A program made the position numbers and the translations under genes. This document shows, one piece after another, positions 31,116 to 46,007 of a stretch of DNA of 64,000 nt. Numbering within the stretch: position 1 is the first letter of the stretch; every line of letters starts with the position of its first letter. This DNA is from Scleropages formosus (taxonomy: Eukaryota > Chordata > Actinopteri > Osteoglossiformes > Osteoglossidae). The DNA lies in assembly GCF_900964775.1 (NCBI RefSeq), contig NC_041812.1, forward strand, positions 17,293,334-17,357,333, read 5' to 3'. Under the pieces are notes generated by a model, which did no database searches, was not told where the DNA came from, and saw only the letters and a program-made list of their open reading frames with translations.

Positions 31116-32851
31116 TACGGTTGCAAGAGAAAGTTTGTGAACCTTTTGAAAGATTTCTAGATTAATTGCATATAAAGTGTGGTCCGATCTTCAGCTAAAT
31201 AACAATAGTCAGTCTACTTAAACTAATAACACACAAACATTTATACATCTTGTCAATATTAAATACATCTTTAAACATCCACAGTCCAGACTGGAAAAAG
31301 TATGTGAAATATTGTATTTAGTAACTGGTAGAATTTCCTTTAGCTGCAGTACCCTCAACCAGTCATTTTCCATATGAGCTAATCTGATTTGCATAATGGT
31401 TAGGAAGAATCTTAGACCATTACTCCTTTTTAAATAATGAATGAATGAATTAGTAAAACTTTGCCTGAACAACTCTCTTCACGTTGTGCAACTCTTTGGG
31501 TCTTTGTCTTGCTGCAACACCTGACTTTTATTAAGCTTCAGGTGATGGACTGTTACCCTGACACTGACCTGTAAAATTTCTTAATACACTTAGAAATTGT
31601 TTCCTCTGTGATAGCAGGCTCTCCAGGCCATATGGCAACAAAGCAGCCCCAAATCATGATGCTCCCGCCATCGTGCTACACGGCTAGGATGTGGTTTTGG
31701 GGTTGGTGTGTAGTGTTTTTTCCTCCAAACATAGTGTTGTGCATTTCTATAAAAGAGTCCACAGAAAATTGTTACACCAGCATTATGGAACATTCAGGCT
31801 GCCTTTCACAAATTTGAAACGTGCAGCATTTTTTTTTTTTTGGAGAGCAGTGGTTTTGTCCATGATGCCCTTCCATGAAAACCATTCTTAAGTGTTTTTG
31901 TTAAATCTGACATATGATCAGAAACTTTGGCAAGTTCAAGAAATTTCTGCAGGTCCTTTGCTGTTACACTAGGGTTCTTCATCACCTCCTTCAGCATTGT
32001 ACATTGAGCTCTTGCTGTGATCTTTGCAGGGTGCCCACTACTCAGGAGAGTAGCAACAATTCTAAATTTGTCATACTGTGAATTGATGAACACTCATATC
32101 TTTAGAAATTTTATCGCTTTTTCAAGCTTTATGCACCGCTACAGTTCTTCTAAAGTCTTTTGCAGTTTCTTTTGAACAGCGCGTCATTCACATGAACAGA
32201 TCTTTCTTGCCAAGAGCAGACTGTCAGTAACCAATCTTTGTGTGCCTTTTTTACATTTACATTTATTCATTTAGCAATGAATTTTTCCAGTGAATGCAAT
32301 GTAGTAATATCAGCCCATACCTTATTCACCAAAGGTGACTTATAATGGTAGATATATACTGATATATACTTACAATGAGACACTCATCCATACACCAGGG
32401 AAACACACTTTCTCCCTGACACTCACACACACACTATGGGTGACTTCTAGAGTCACCAATCCACCAGCTTGTCTTTGGACTGTGGGAGGAAACTGAAGCT
32501 CCCAGAGGAAGACCACACATGGGAGAACATGCAAACTCCACACAGACTATAGGGCAGAGCACTTCCAACGCAAACCTTCAATCTCATTTTACTGCTTGGA
32601 ACACATAACTCCAATTAGCTTTTGGAGAAGTCAGTAGCACAGAGGTTGATATACTTTTTCCAGCCTGGATGGTGAATGTTTAAACGATGTATTCAGTGTT
32701 AACAAGTAGTAGAACAACTGTGTTATTACTTCAAGCAGATTTTGATTCCTATCACTGTCACTTAATTGAAGATCAGACCACATTTTATGAGTAATTACTG
32801 CAGATATTTTGATCATTTCAAAGGGTTCACAAACCTTTTCTTGCAACTGTA
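31116..32851 (-). mobile_element. Tc1-like DNA transposon with paired terminal and internal repeats, inactive
   Basis: The left end, tacggttgcaagagaaagtt (31116-), and the reverse complement of the right end, tacagttgcaagaaaaggtt (up to 32851), are close matches over about 37 bp, and both ends start with the TA expected of a Tc1 target site. A second copy of the ggaaaaagtatgtga-type repeat sits inside each end (about 31290-31305 and 32645-32662), the IR/DR layout known in fish Tc1 elements. Minus-strand frames give transposase remnants such as YRNAQHYVWRKKHYTPTPKP. Plus-strand cccaaatcatgatgctcccg (31650) and gtgcccactactcaggagag (32031) correspond to conserved transposase segments. It is split by a SINE at 32251-32547 and its frame is broken. 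It lies between vps4a and the SPATA33-like ORF. Confidence 0.85.
32251..32547 (-). repeat. V-SINE-like copy nested in the Tc1-like element, 5'-truncated
   Basis: Starts on plus with the tail ttacatttacatttattcat and runs through catccatacaccagggaaac, gtctttggactgtgggagga and ggagaacatgcaaactccac. It stops at about 32547, where Tc1 sequence resumes with tatagggcagagcac. On its own (minus) strand it therefore lacks the tRNA-like head, as expected from incomplete reverse transcription. Confidence 0.75.
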
Positions 32852-33405
32852 AGTGTAGACAAGGCAAAACTGTATTTTTAAAGTCCCATAATCATTAAAT
32901 ACTTTTAAAATAATGGTGAAAAATGGTCAAGAAACCGGTTCCATGTTTGTATCCCTGAAGTGTTAAGTAATATTAATTTTATACATAAAGGTACTTCATG
33001 TGAATTGGATTGAGAGAATATTTGGCTAAACATAAAAACATTTAAAGTGCATAAGATACATCTGATTTAAAAAAAATGTCAGTACTTGTAAATAACTCAC
33101 TGATAGGTGTGGAAAAAAATGAGGAAGATGAGGTTCTCTTGCGCTCTGTGTCTCACATTCCTAGACGTGGTAGAACTGCTGTAATTCTGCTGTGATGATC
33201 AGGCACCAGTTCTGCGCCTCATGCCCCAGCTAAATGCACTCCTTACCCCAGGAAGATGGCCTCATCATGAACTCCTTCCACAGTCCTTCATCAGTTGTTC
33301 CTTGAAGCAGAAGCAGAAGCTGTAGCACAGAGCTTCATTAGCTTTCATCCCATTAGGGAACGCCATTGCTTCACAAACTTCAGACCAGTAGTAGGTGGCC
33401 TCATC

Positions 33406-34298
33406 TCAACATCCATCTCGGTTGCCGTGGGTGTCAGAGGAACCCAGCAGAAATGTCTGATATCTGACAGAGAACACATGCAAAATTTATCTTACAGTCA
33501 GGGTTCAGTAGTGTAACGCCTTGTCAAGATGTTCTAAGTTAACCTCCTTAATATTCACAGTTTTCAAAAACTACCGACTACGGTACTTACTATTCAGACT
33601 TTCACCTAAATTCTGGAAAGCATCTAACTAAGGAAACTGCAAGTGTTCTGTCTGATCAGTCAAAAGTTGAATGGATGAGCAAGAAATTCTGGGTGAATTA
33701 AGATGTTTCCAACCTGTATGTTCCACATACACCAGCCCACTCTGTGGCTGCAGGGTAATACACTTCACCTGGAGGAGAAGCACAAGTTAATACTTCTTAC
33801 ACTGACAAATCACATCACAATTTGTCGCAAAAATAAAAACTACAACATTTGAACATTTGACAAGGAGCACCATATGTCATGGAATGAAATGTAAGAACAC
33901 AGGACACTTAATGATTAGATGTACATCTGTATACACCAGTTTCCATTAAGTATATTTCATCAGGTTTTCCCAAAAGGTCCACAGTACCACTTTATCAATA
34001 GATTTAAACACCACTAATGGTTAAAATAAATCAGGCTATTATTTTACTTAATATTATGTAAGTGTACTAGTGGGGAAGTTAGCCGTAAATGTTTTACCCT
34101 CTTCAAGCTCCAGAAGAAAGGTCCACACAGGTGTAATAGTCTTTGTTCTCATTGGTTGGCTTCTTCCGGTTGATGGTTTCAAGGATAAGCTTTAAAGAAT
34201 TAAGAGGGAATAGCCCTAAGATTAGGCTCTAATGCCACCACTAATTGAACGACTATAAACAACGTCACTGTGGCGGTGATGACCAGGGCTTCCACCAT
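33406..34298 (-). other. Unassigned minus-strand exon-like chain; possible small gene
   Basis: Three exon-like blocks on the minus strand keep a reading frame through GT/AG sites: 34189-34098 (frame giving TITPVWTFLLELEE, then |gtaaaa), 33768-33714 (acceptor cttctcctccag, frame GEVYYPAATEWAGVCGTYR, then |gttgga), and 33463-33406 (acceptor tctctgtcag, frame YQTFLLGSSDTHGNRDGC, then TGA). The first block is also open in another frame (LILETINRKKPTNENKDYYT). Just upstream, 34298-34200 encodes a complete 32-residue ORF whose residues 4-23 form a hydrophobic helix (ALVITATVTLFIVVQLVVAL). I recognise no family. Spurious short frames are a real possibility, but the splice consensus and clean frames are more than I would expect in random intergenic DNA. 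Confidence 0.25.
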
Positions 34299-34469
34299 CT
34301 CAACATGCTGGAGCTACGAAAAGCTCATCAGTTTGTTTGCTGACCAGGCTGACTCAAAGACTTCAAAGCCACTATAATGCTGATATGCTAAGAAAAAGGC
34401 TACATATTGTACAGGTATAACATTATGCTACAAGATCGGGTGCCAAAAATTTTTTTTAAATATGACGGT

Positions 34470-34600
34470 TGTACTGGCATCCTGTACAGGATGTACTCCC
34501 CCTCAGCTTTCCATCCGATACTTCTGGGATAGGCTCCAGATCACCGTGACCCTGCTCGGGACAAATGGTTATTGAAACTGGGTGGATGGATGAGGGCTGT
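34470..34600 (+). repeat. SINE 3'-end fragment
   Basis: Contains gtactggcatcctgtacagg, gggataggctccagatcacc and gggacaaatggttattgaaa, which align in order with the 3' half of the GC-rich SINE at 37468 (tggcgtcccgtcctgggtgt ... gggacaagcggttctgaaaa), then an imperfect ggatgga tail. Strongly diverged; may be a related subfamily. Confidence 0.45.
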
Positions 34601-35133
34601 GGGCTTCTTGAATTCATACAGGCTTTGACCTAGTAATTACATTTGTGCTTAATTTAGCTTTATGAGATCCAAATAAGTTTGTGTAGTCATGTGCATTCCT
34701 GCCCAACCTAGAAAAAGACATATTTATGTCCAGCATATCAGTAATGAAGTTTAAACTGAAATTCTGTGCATTGTACCAATATCTGCTCCACCACACTCAC
34801 TTATATACTTTCCATAGTTGCATATTTTCTAATATCAGCCATTGTCTTGATCAAACGCGATAGCCGCTCTTCCTCTTGGACATTTTTCACCCACAAGAAG
34901 AGGTGAAGGCCTTGGCCGCTCCTTCCTCTGCCACTTGCACCACTTCGCCTTAGGAGGTAGACTTGGGAGTGTGGATGAAAGCAAGCTGTCTGGGTATGAT
35001 AAATCAGCGTCGACTGAAAGATATGGAAGCGAGGCTAATCGCTATGGAAACGGCTGGATGCTGGACAGCTTTAAAGCTGGATGAAGGGTTTCTGATCTGG
35101 AAGAGGTGGTGGAATCAAAAGCTAAATCAATGC

Positions 35134-35295
35134 ATTTTATTTATTTACCTGGCGCTTTTCTCCAAAGCGACTTACAATGTTAAGCTCCTTACAATTATTT
35201 ACCATTTTTTATAGCTGGGTAATATTACTGGAGCAAGTAAGTACCTTGCTCAAAGGTATTACAGCTGGAGGTTGAATTCGAACCTGGATTCTGTG
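35134..35295 (-). repeat. tRNA-derived SINE (L2-tailed type), minus strand
   Basis: The plus strand reads ggcgcttttctccaaagcga, then cttacaattatttaccattt, then gagcaagtaagtaccttgct and the B-box complement gttgaattcgaacctggatt. It is the best-preserved copy of this family here, and the tail matches the L2-like 3' end at 51655-51700. Confidence 0.65.
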
Positions 35296-35484
35296 GAAAG
35301 CTGAGTTATGCCAAGAGAAAGTGAACAAAACGAATGATAAAAGCCGACAAAAGAATTTGAAAATTGGGGGAGTGACAGTGACTGCCTGAGAACGCGGAAT
35401 GAATCGTGACTGCAATTTCTACAGGATGATTAAAAGGTTTCATTACGCTGAAGGAGGTTCGTGTACCTGAATAATCCTGAGTTA

Positions 35485-35694
35485 TCATCTTTTTAAAGGC
35501 TCGCGGGAAATGCAGATTGGGACCCCCGGCCTGCGCTCCTTAGCTGCAGCTTCGATGGTCCTGGCAGGGGCGGGGGCCAGGAGGTCTTCGCGGGAGGGGG
35601 CCGTGATGATGATGATGGGGAGCACCGGGGTACCCGGAGTCACTTGGGAAGAAGAGGGCTCCTCGCCAGGGGAATCTGACGCCCTTGATTCCAT
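35485..35694 (-). CDS. SPATA33-like ORF with a PxIxIT calcineurin-docking motif (putative)
   Basis: A 69-residue minus-strand frame starts MESRASDSPGEEPSSSQVTP and carries PVLPIIIITAPSREDLL. Mammalian SPATA33 has the similar PVIPQIIITRASNE, where PQIIIT docks calcineurin to sperm mitochondria (recalled, not searched). Here PIIIIT at residues 26-31 fits PxIxIT exactly. The frame also holds a later RTI and ends REPLKR. SPATA33 in human is divergently paired with CHMP1A; here the ORF is also divergent from chmp1a, 2.5 kb upstream of it. A TTCAG acceptor precedes the ATG on the minus strand (35695-35699), so an upstream exon, perhaps in the GC-rich 36300-36650 stretch, may exist. Caveat: the four Ile codons are a GAT/ATC repeat, which could arise by chance. 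The rest of the protein does not obviously match SPATA33. Confidence 0.4.
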   Translation of the reverse strand: MESRASDSPGEEPSSSQVTPGTPVLPIIIITAPSREDLLAPAPARTIEAAAKERRPGVPICISREPLKR

Positions 35695-36299
35695 CTGAAC
35701 CTCTTATTATGGATGGCACAGATATGACACAATAAAATATTAGCTCACAAAAAGCCCAAGAACTTAGTCGCAACATTTCACACATTTAAACAGTATTTTA
35801 AATATTTACTGTATCTTTCCCTTTTGTGCATACCACATATGAATGACCACAAACATGTATGAGCAAAAAAGGTGACGCCTTCTCTCCCTCTCTCTGCCTG
35901 AAACCACTGTCATGAATTTATAAATGTAATTTATAATTACATCTATAATTTACGCATTTATAAATGTATGTATAAAAATGCGAAAGGGTGACAGTTCCAG
36001 AGAGATAAAACACAGCTGTAATAGTCTAAGAGAGATCTTTTTTTACGTGGCCGCAGTCTCGGAGGTTAATGACAGAGCATCTTTAAATTGGATTATTCTC
36101 ATTTCCCAAGAGTTAATGGGAGACACGCAGCGACGCGATTCGGGCGGGAAAAAAAAACAACGCGCTTCACGGTTCCTCCTGTTACTATCGTCGAGAAACA
36201 CGGCACATTCCTTACAATATTCGTTTTTCCGGATCTAATGCGTCACTCACTGTCTCATGAACGGATTTCACATGATTCTCGCATTGGGTAAATTAGGGA

Positions 36300-36660
36300 A
36301 GATCCCCTCGCTACAGTGAGCGATCAATGATTTGACACCCGCCCGACCGACGACAACATGTTGATTTCTTTTCCTGCGGGTTGACGCACACCGCCGGCGG
36401 CCGTACCCACAACGTGAGCGGTGCCGGTGGAGGGGAGGATGGAAGACACACGCGGACGAGCCCAGCGGCGCCTACAGTGTACACGCGTGACGCCGATCAC
36501 CTACCTGCATTTTGAGCGTTTTGTGCCTGTTTGCTCACCGCAAAGCCCATGTGAGCCGGAGCTGCTCGGCGGCTCGAATCCCTTCCTTCCTTCCTTCCAC
36601 GCGGGCTGCGGCTCGGCGCGCTGACGCCGGATTACTGTCCTCTAAACCTCTTTGTCGGCG
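36300..36660. promoter_or_regulatory. CpG-rich island, candidate promoter of the minus-strand SPATA33-like gene
   Basis: Local CpG and GC enrichment (for example ccgccggcggccgtacccac near 36392 and ggctgcggctcggcgcgctg near 36605) in otherwise AT-rich DNA. It lies upstream of the minus-strand ORF and 1.5 kb upstream of chmp1a. No core motif is decisive. Which gene it serves is inference. Confidence 0.4.
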
Positions 36661-36781
36661 CTTGGCTCGTACATGTACTTACTTACTTAGTTTCTGTTTT
36701 TTTCTCTGTGTGTGTGTTACGAACCAGTGCAGAATAAAGAGCAGAGACAGCCGACCGGATTTTTGATAATTACATTACATG

Positions 36782-36962
36782 TTTACATTTACATTTATTT
36801 ATTTAGCGCACGCTTTTCTCCAAAGCGACTTTCAATGAACTCTATGTAGTGTTACCAGCCCACACACCTTATGACCAACGTGATTTACACTGCTAGATAC
36901 ACTACTTACACTGGGTCACTCATCCATACATCAGTGGAATACATACACTCTCTGTGTCAGTT
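36782..36962 (-). repeat. V-SINE-like 3' portion, minus strand
   Basis: The tail tttacatttacatttattta, then cgcttttctccaaagcgact, ctctatgtagtgttaccagc and tgggtcactcatccatacat, matching the 3' half of the copy at 48869 in reverse. It is well preserved and ends within the middle of the element, so it is 5'-truncated on its own strand. Confidence 0.7.
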
Positions 36963-37436
36963 GTAATTACAAGCGTAAAAGCAATTCAAAACTGTCTTTG
37001 CATCGTTTGGAATGATTAATAATAGTAAGAAGAACCTATTTGCCGTGTCAAATAATAATAGTCCTTTGAGAGTACAGGAATCACAAGATAAGTGTTAGAA
37101 ATGTAGTGGAAGTCCTGTACAAAAGACGGAACTTTTTCTCTTGAGAATTACTACATCATGTGATTATTTGGAGAATCGAAATGCAATTTTTATAGATTAT
37201 AGAACATTGTTGCTAGAACCAGGTCTGTGGCGCCTCTTAAGAGTGTATCGTCAGATTAACAGGCATGCATGGATCATTTTGTTGACACTTTGAGTCTAGT
37301 TCAATAAAATAATAGTTCATGAAAATTCAGATACTGAGAGTAGAATCATTCGTAGTATCGCCTCGGAGACCCATATTAAATATTAAAGTAGTAACAAATC
37401 CATAAGGTTAAGAGTCTGATTTTGTACGGGATCAAA

Positions 37437-37666
37437 ATCTATCTATCTATCTATCTATCTCTGTTTAGGAAGGGGGCGCGGTGGCGCAGTGGGTTGGACC
37501 GGGTCCTGCTCTCCAGTGGGTCTGGGGTTCGAGTCCCGCTTGGGGTGCCTTGCGACGGACTGGCGTCCCGTCCTGGGTGTGTCCCCTCCCCCTCCGGCCT
37601 TACGCCCTGTGTTGCCGGGTAGGCTCCGGTTCCCCGTAACCCCGTATGGGACAAGCGGTTCTGAAA

Positions 37667-37724
<58 letters not shown>

Positions 37725-37733
37725 CTCTGTTTA
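37437..37733 (+). repeat. Full-length GC-rich tRNA-derived SINE with TG tail and perfect target-site duplication
   Basis: An (ATCT)n run (37437-37460) precedes a SINE at 37468-37721. It has an A-box-like region (gtggcgcagtgggttggacc) and B-box (tctggggttcgagtcccgct), then a GC-rich body and gggacaagcggttctgaaaa, ending in a (TG)n tail from about 37669. The 12-bp sequence tatctctgttta flanks it at 37456-37467 and 37722-37733, a clear target-site duplication. Position: upstream of chmp1a. Confidence 0.88.
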
Positions 37734-38174
37734 TGCCACTTGAGGAATATTTCTGCTAGTAGTAGGTCTGCCATTGTGTATTATAACAACATATTGTTCC
37801 CTGTCCTATTTTAGGGAGCGAAACGTTTCATTCCACGCTAGATGTCGATGATACAGTAGAATATAAGCGTATTTGACATGATGCGAACGAATATTTTCAA
37901 ACTTTTTAAACTGGATCAATGAAACCCGCCAAGCAGTGTGAACAACAGGTTCCAGCAGCGCATGACTACAACCCGCATCATGTGACAAGGGTCATGTTGT
38001 CTCTTTCTTTGGGCTTCTCCGGTAACGGAAACGTCCCATACACGTAACTTCCGTTTTGCCCCCGATACCGGAATAGGAAAGAACTCCACCAGGAAATACA
38101 AATAAGAAGCTGCTGTCCACGGAAAGGAATTTTCAGACAAAATATCAGATAAACTCGCTGCCTTGTCTACTAAA

Positions 38175-41316
<3,142 letters not shown>

Positions 41317-42355
41317 AGATGTCACCAAGCAGGATGACAAGCAGCAGGAGAGTTGCTTGGAAATGAACTGTTTCCATCACACTGTTTATACTGAGAGTCT
41401 CATTATATTGATCCCATCCTTGGGTCTATTTATACACACATCACTCAGAGTGCTGCTGAAATTACCACATAAGATCGTTAACCTCCTCTCTCTCTGCTCC
41501 TCCATTTGTCCACACTTATATTTTATCCCTACTTTCCTCACATTTTTATTCCTCCTCTCCCCTTGCACTCCCAGATGATATCCAGAGGATCTTTGGTGGC
41601 AGTTTTCCTATTCTCCCATCTCATAGGAAAAGAAGTTTAAAATAAAGAAAATATTTCAAATTTATTTTTTAAAATGCTTTATATAAGTATGGGATGTGGT
41701 TGTTCCTCAAGGGCCATATCCCCTATTTGTATTTTAAGGTGAATATTTTTTTTCGTTTGTTTTGTTGAAATCAAGTCACAGACATGTATATTCTGGGGTC
41801 AGAGGAGTAGATATGTGATAGACAATGAAATCTGCCTCCAGATGAACAAAGCAGGAATGCTGGGTGTTGGTCATGTAAATTAAGTGCTTTCACCCTGAGT
41901 GATATAGAAACCCACTGTATCTGCATAGTGCAACACTAAGAAATGCGTCCTTTAGTTTGTGTATCACCTCACATTTTACCATACACTTGCATGGACATGC
42001 TGTCCTATCCAGTCTGATCTCTTCATTTGACTTGCTGGTCCCTCGGTCAGATATCACATCAATATCTGTCCAAGGTTACACTGAGTACAGACTGTTGTTG
42101 ATCTCAATGCTGTTTGCTCTTTTTTCAGATTTTTATTTTTTTTTAGTGCTACCTGTTTTCATTTTATTTTGTCAATTTGCTGTCTGTGCCTGCTTTGATT
42201 CTGCTTGTTGATTTATGCCTTACTGGGATACAGGTGCTTGTCTAGACAGCGCTTCTTCAGTGCCTGAGTGGAGTAATTAAAACTTTTTCTAGAGATTAAA
42301 AGTTGTAGTGACAGGCAGAAGGATGCTTGCTGGGGCAATAAAGTAGTGGCGCAGT
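41317..42355 (+). other. chmp1a 3' untranslated region with two polyadenylation signals
   Basis: AATAAA at 41641-41646 is close to the stop and is the likelier signal; another occurs at 42337-42342. No coding potential in between. Confidence 0.5.
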
Positions 42356-45300
42356 CTTGTCCCTAACTCATAGTCTCAAGTTAAAGAAAGCATAGTAACT
42401 ATCTGCACAGTGACTTCATAAGCATCAGTTTCTTTGAAGATTCTTTAAAATTGCTTTATATGGAAGGGTTATGTATGTTGAAAGTCACATTTATGTTGTC
42501 ACTGCTTTTGTATTATATGTTTATATTCGGATAAGTCCCCCTTTTTCCAGAATTAAACCGTTTTCCTGTGAAATGTCCGTGTCTGCTTCTGAGTGGTGTG
42601 AATGTGTTCATCACTGTAGGCATCTGGGTTTCTGGGCTGCACTTTATCAGAATCTTGCTTGAGTGTGTCTGGTGGCTGGAAATATGTCTAAAAAGTCTTG
42701 TGGCATTATGTTGTCATGTACCCATTAGCATGGAATGATCTCCCTCACTTTTCCTTTTCTATTTTTCCTATTAGAGACAAAATAAGGAATAACAGACCCA
42801 ACACAGGGGATTGCAATGGTTAATTTGAATGCATATGACACATTATGCCCTTTTAAGAGAAAACCTGATGTGACTTTTAACTAGCTACATTTCCAATTAA
42901 GAAGTATTGCCATGTGAATCAAATTCACTTTGATAAGCTGTTAAGTTTTGTTGTAGAGCATGTCATGTTTCTATAAAAGCACACATTTTTCTTTAATTGA
43001 TCCAAAGACAATAATGGCAGTAACATTGTGCAACTGACAGTTTCCTCTAGTGTACTATAATTAAAATGTTTTTAAAATGTAATTAACTGTTTCCTTTTTC
43101 TTTACAATGCTAAATAAATGTAAAAACAAATATTTGGTAGATCAGCATGTAAGTGAAATTAATTATTGGAATTTTTAAGTAAACAGTTAACTCAAAATTG
43201 CAGTTAGACAATTTTTTTGGATGTTTCCTGGGTAGGTCTGTACATTGTTCTCTGGTATTGTTAAAAGTAAAAGAAAAGATTGGTTTTTAAAATTTAACAA
43301 ATAGAGATTTTTTTTTACTTAGTCTCTCTTTTTAACAAAGTTCTGCAAATATACTTCTTTTAGTTCACATTTTTTCAAGATCTTATCGATTAAAATGAGA
43401 ATGTATGCTACAAATGGGTAAAATGCAGAGGAAGGCAGAATGCCAGACATCACAAAGACAATGTTTGTGAGAAAGCAGGTGATAAACAGCCATTAAGTAT
43501 TCTGGGAATAGGGCTTCTGATTGTGTTTCAGCTGCAGTTTTTAACTTCATCTTTCACTGAAAACAGCTGACATGTCTAGACATATATCACAGTTGTGTGT
43601 TCTGGTGAGAACACTGTTCTTAATCACTGTTTGAACCAATAGGCTGAAAGATGCTTTCTTTCACTATGAATGTGGTCACATTTTTGAAATAGTAAAATTA
43701 AGTGGGATTCACCCTGGGGGTTTCTCTTTGCAGAAAAATTGTGATTAGGTTTGGGCATGTGTGTATACTGTAGCCTTGGGCAGATATTTGCCCCAAATTT
43801 TTCTCATACCTATGTTGACTACACCCCAAGAAAGGCATTACATTTGTACCCATAAACAGAACATGTATAATCCAAAACGATCCAATAAAATGTTCAGTTG
43901 TATATACGAGTAAACTTTTTGCTTTGGATAAAAGCATCAGCTAAGCAAAGTAATAAATAATCAGAATAATATCTCAAAGTCAGAAGATTAATCAAGCTAA
44001 AATTTTACCCTGCAGACACTACCTTTTTGTTTCTGCGATCTTGTGACGCAAAGTAGGCCGCCGTTTACTAGACAGAAGCATTTTAAGAGATGTCATGCTT
44101 ATCCAAGGTCATTGATTGTTCCTTTTACACTTGAAAAGATCGTGTTTTCAGCCTCCATGTTGCATTGTATGCAAGTAATCAAATAACCGACTTTTCCACC
44201 GACATATACAGACGTGTCCGCTTTCCCTGTTGAGCTTTTCGAAGGGTAGTTTCTTTAAAATCTAGTGCTATCAAATTTCACTACGCTGCATATATACTGT
44301 ATGTATAATGTTTATATTTGGTTGTTTATTTTATCAGCTAGTTCCTTGCAGCTCACCCAACGAGAAAATTCCCCTTTCGCTTTCAAGTGTTTCCTCTTCC
44401 ACTGTGAGCCGCTCTCCTTTGCCTGCAAACGTGCTTCGGTGTTCTCGGATATTTCAATTATTCATGCAGTTCCGGAGAAGTATTGTCATTACAAAGAGCT
44501 ATCGTTGTGGTTAACTACGCACCCAACTTGAAGGCTCTGTCACATCAGTTGGCCTCATGTGACCTTTTACATGAACTAACCAGCCTCTGAAAAAGTTTCC
44601 GACGTAACAAAATTCTAATAATAATATGTCCTGGTTCACATTCCGCTCCTGCTATAGTATCCCCGATGAACTTATTTACCCTGGATTGCTCCAGTAAGAA
44701 TATCTTTCAGTATGAATGGGTGCATGAATATAAACATTGAATATATAATACTGTAAGTCACTTTGGGCAAAGGTATCAGATAAATAAAGGTTAATAATTT
44801 CTCCTTGTATTCAGTGCTGACCTACATCAGGAACGAAGAGGAGCTTCGCGATCTTGTATCTGTAAAAGTGTGTGCCTTTGCCATTGTTCGGGAAGTGAAC
44901 ACGTGGTAATTCATTGTAAAATCACTGGGAAGTAGGATGTGCCACCTGGGAAAAGGGTCTGTAAATGGGAGCTGCATCGAGTCATTCATCCGGTCTAACT
45001 ATGAATTACCCCACATTTCGAGGGTGGAGTGGCAAGACGCTGCGGCAAACAGCTCTGTCATCCGTTTCCCTTGTGAGAGGAAAAGGAACAAGTAAAACTT
45101 CAACTATAGTCACACAAAGCGTTTGGACTTCGGCACTAAACAACGAGGCCCAAGTCCATCAGATCCAGTTTGTCCAGTTCTTTTTAAAACACTGAGCTGC
45201 AGTTACTGAAAAAGCCTAATAATACTCTTAAGTTGTATAACCTGCTAATTGCTCTTTAAAACAATACACTTAGTCACTCAAACTTACTTTAAAACACGTG

Positions 45301-45500
45301 ATTTTTTGCCAGTGAAGTGCTAGTAGATTTTGTGTACTTGGTACATTTTCTGTTCTGTACATGGGGTTCTCTGGGCATGTTCGGTATACTGGGTGTGTTG
45401 TTTTCGTCGTAACCGGTTTATTTTGTGCATTTGGTACATTCTGAATACAGTATTTTTGGTGTGTTATTTGTATTTGCTAGACAGCCTTTGGCACATTCTG
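42356..45500. other. AT-rich intergenic stretch with minor SINE tails
   Basis: No exon or RNA gene recognised. Tail-like SINE remnants at 43910-43965 (gctttggataaaagcatcag) and 44735-44800 (actgtaagtcactttgggca, atcagataaataaaggtt). Otherwise AT-rich DNA. Confidence 0.45.
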
Positions 45501-45519
45501 TACATTCGATGTAGTCGGA

Positions 45520-46007
45520 GCTCTTTCCGCTCCGTCATTCTGCGAGGTGACGTTGTAGCTCGCAAAGACGGGAAGCGCGCGGGTTAATACCCGCGGGCTC
45601 TTCTGATTGGATTATAGGGAGCTTAGCGAGTGAATGGAGAGCAGCGCGAGCGCTGGGGGAGAAAGCAGACGCCGTACAACTGGCCGTGAACAGCGGCAAC
45701 CGCGTTCGACGGCGGCCATTAGAGCGCGTGGCCGGAAGAGGAGCGGGAGGCGGTTCGAACCGGTGGAATTACGTGTTTTAATATTTATATCGAAGTCGTA
45801 ACTCTCCTGCGTGTCGCTTGGCGGCGGCGAATTCCGCTGGAGGGAGAAGGGGAGGGGGGCTCAGATGAAGAATGGGTCCCGAACCGGCGGCGCCGGGAGC
45901 CTCCAGTGAACCGCGAAAGCCGCGGCGCTGAGGTGAACCGGGAGCCGCGGAACCGGGAGGACGTGCTGGGCTCCGGTGACGCCTGAGGAGAGCCGCGTGT
46001 CTCCGCC
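45520..46007 (+). promoter_or_regulatory. slc10a3 CpG-rich promoter and 5' leader
   Basis: Strong shift to GC- and CpG-rich sequence from about 45520, including an inverted CCAAT box (gattggatt, about 45605-45613) and many CGs up to the ATG. The ATG at 46008 has a cgccATGA context. No TATA box is seen. Confidence 0.5.

Noticed and set aside
34800-34970. Minus-strand frame reading LHLFLWVKNVQEEERLSRLI
   Set aside because: It looks protein-like, but its splice sites are weak and its phase does not fit the downstream exon-like block at 34189, so I did not join it.
35540-35785. Minus-strand frame with a run of five His
   Set aside because: It is the alternative frame of the same GAT repeat that encodes the Ile run in the SPATA33-like ORF, with no family support.
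37640-37774. Thr/His-repeat frame on the minus strand
   Set aside because: It is translation of the (TG)n tail of a SINE.
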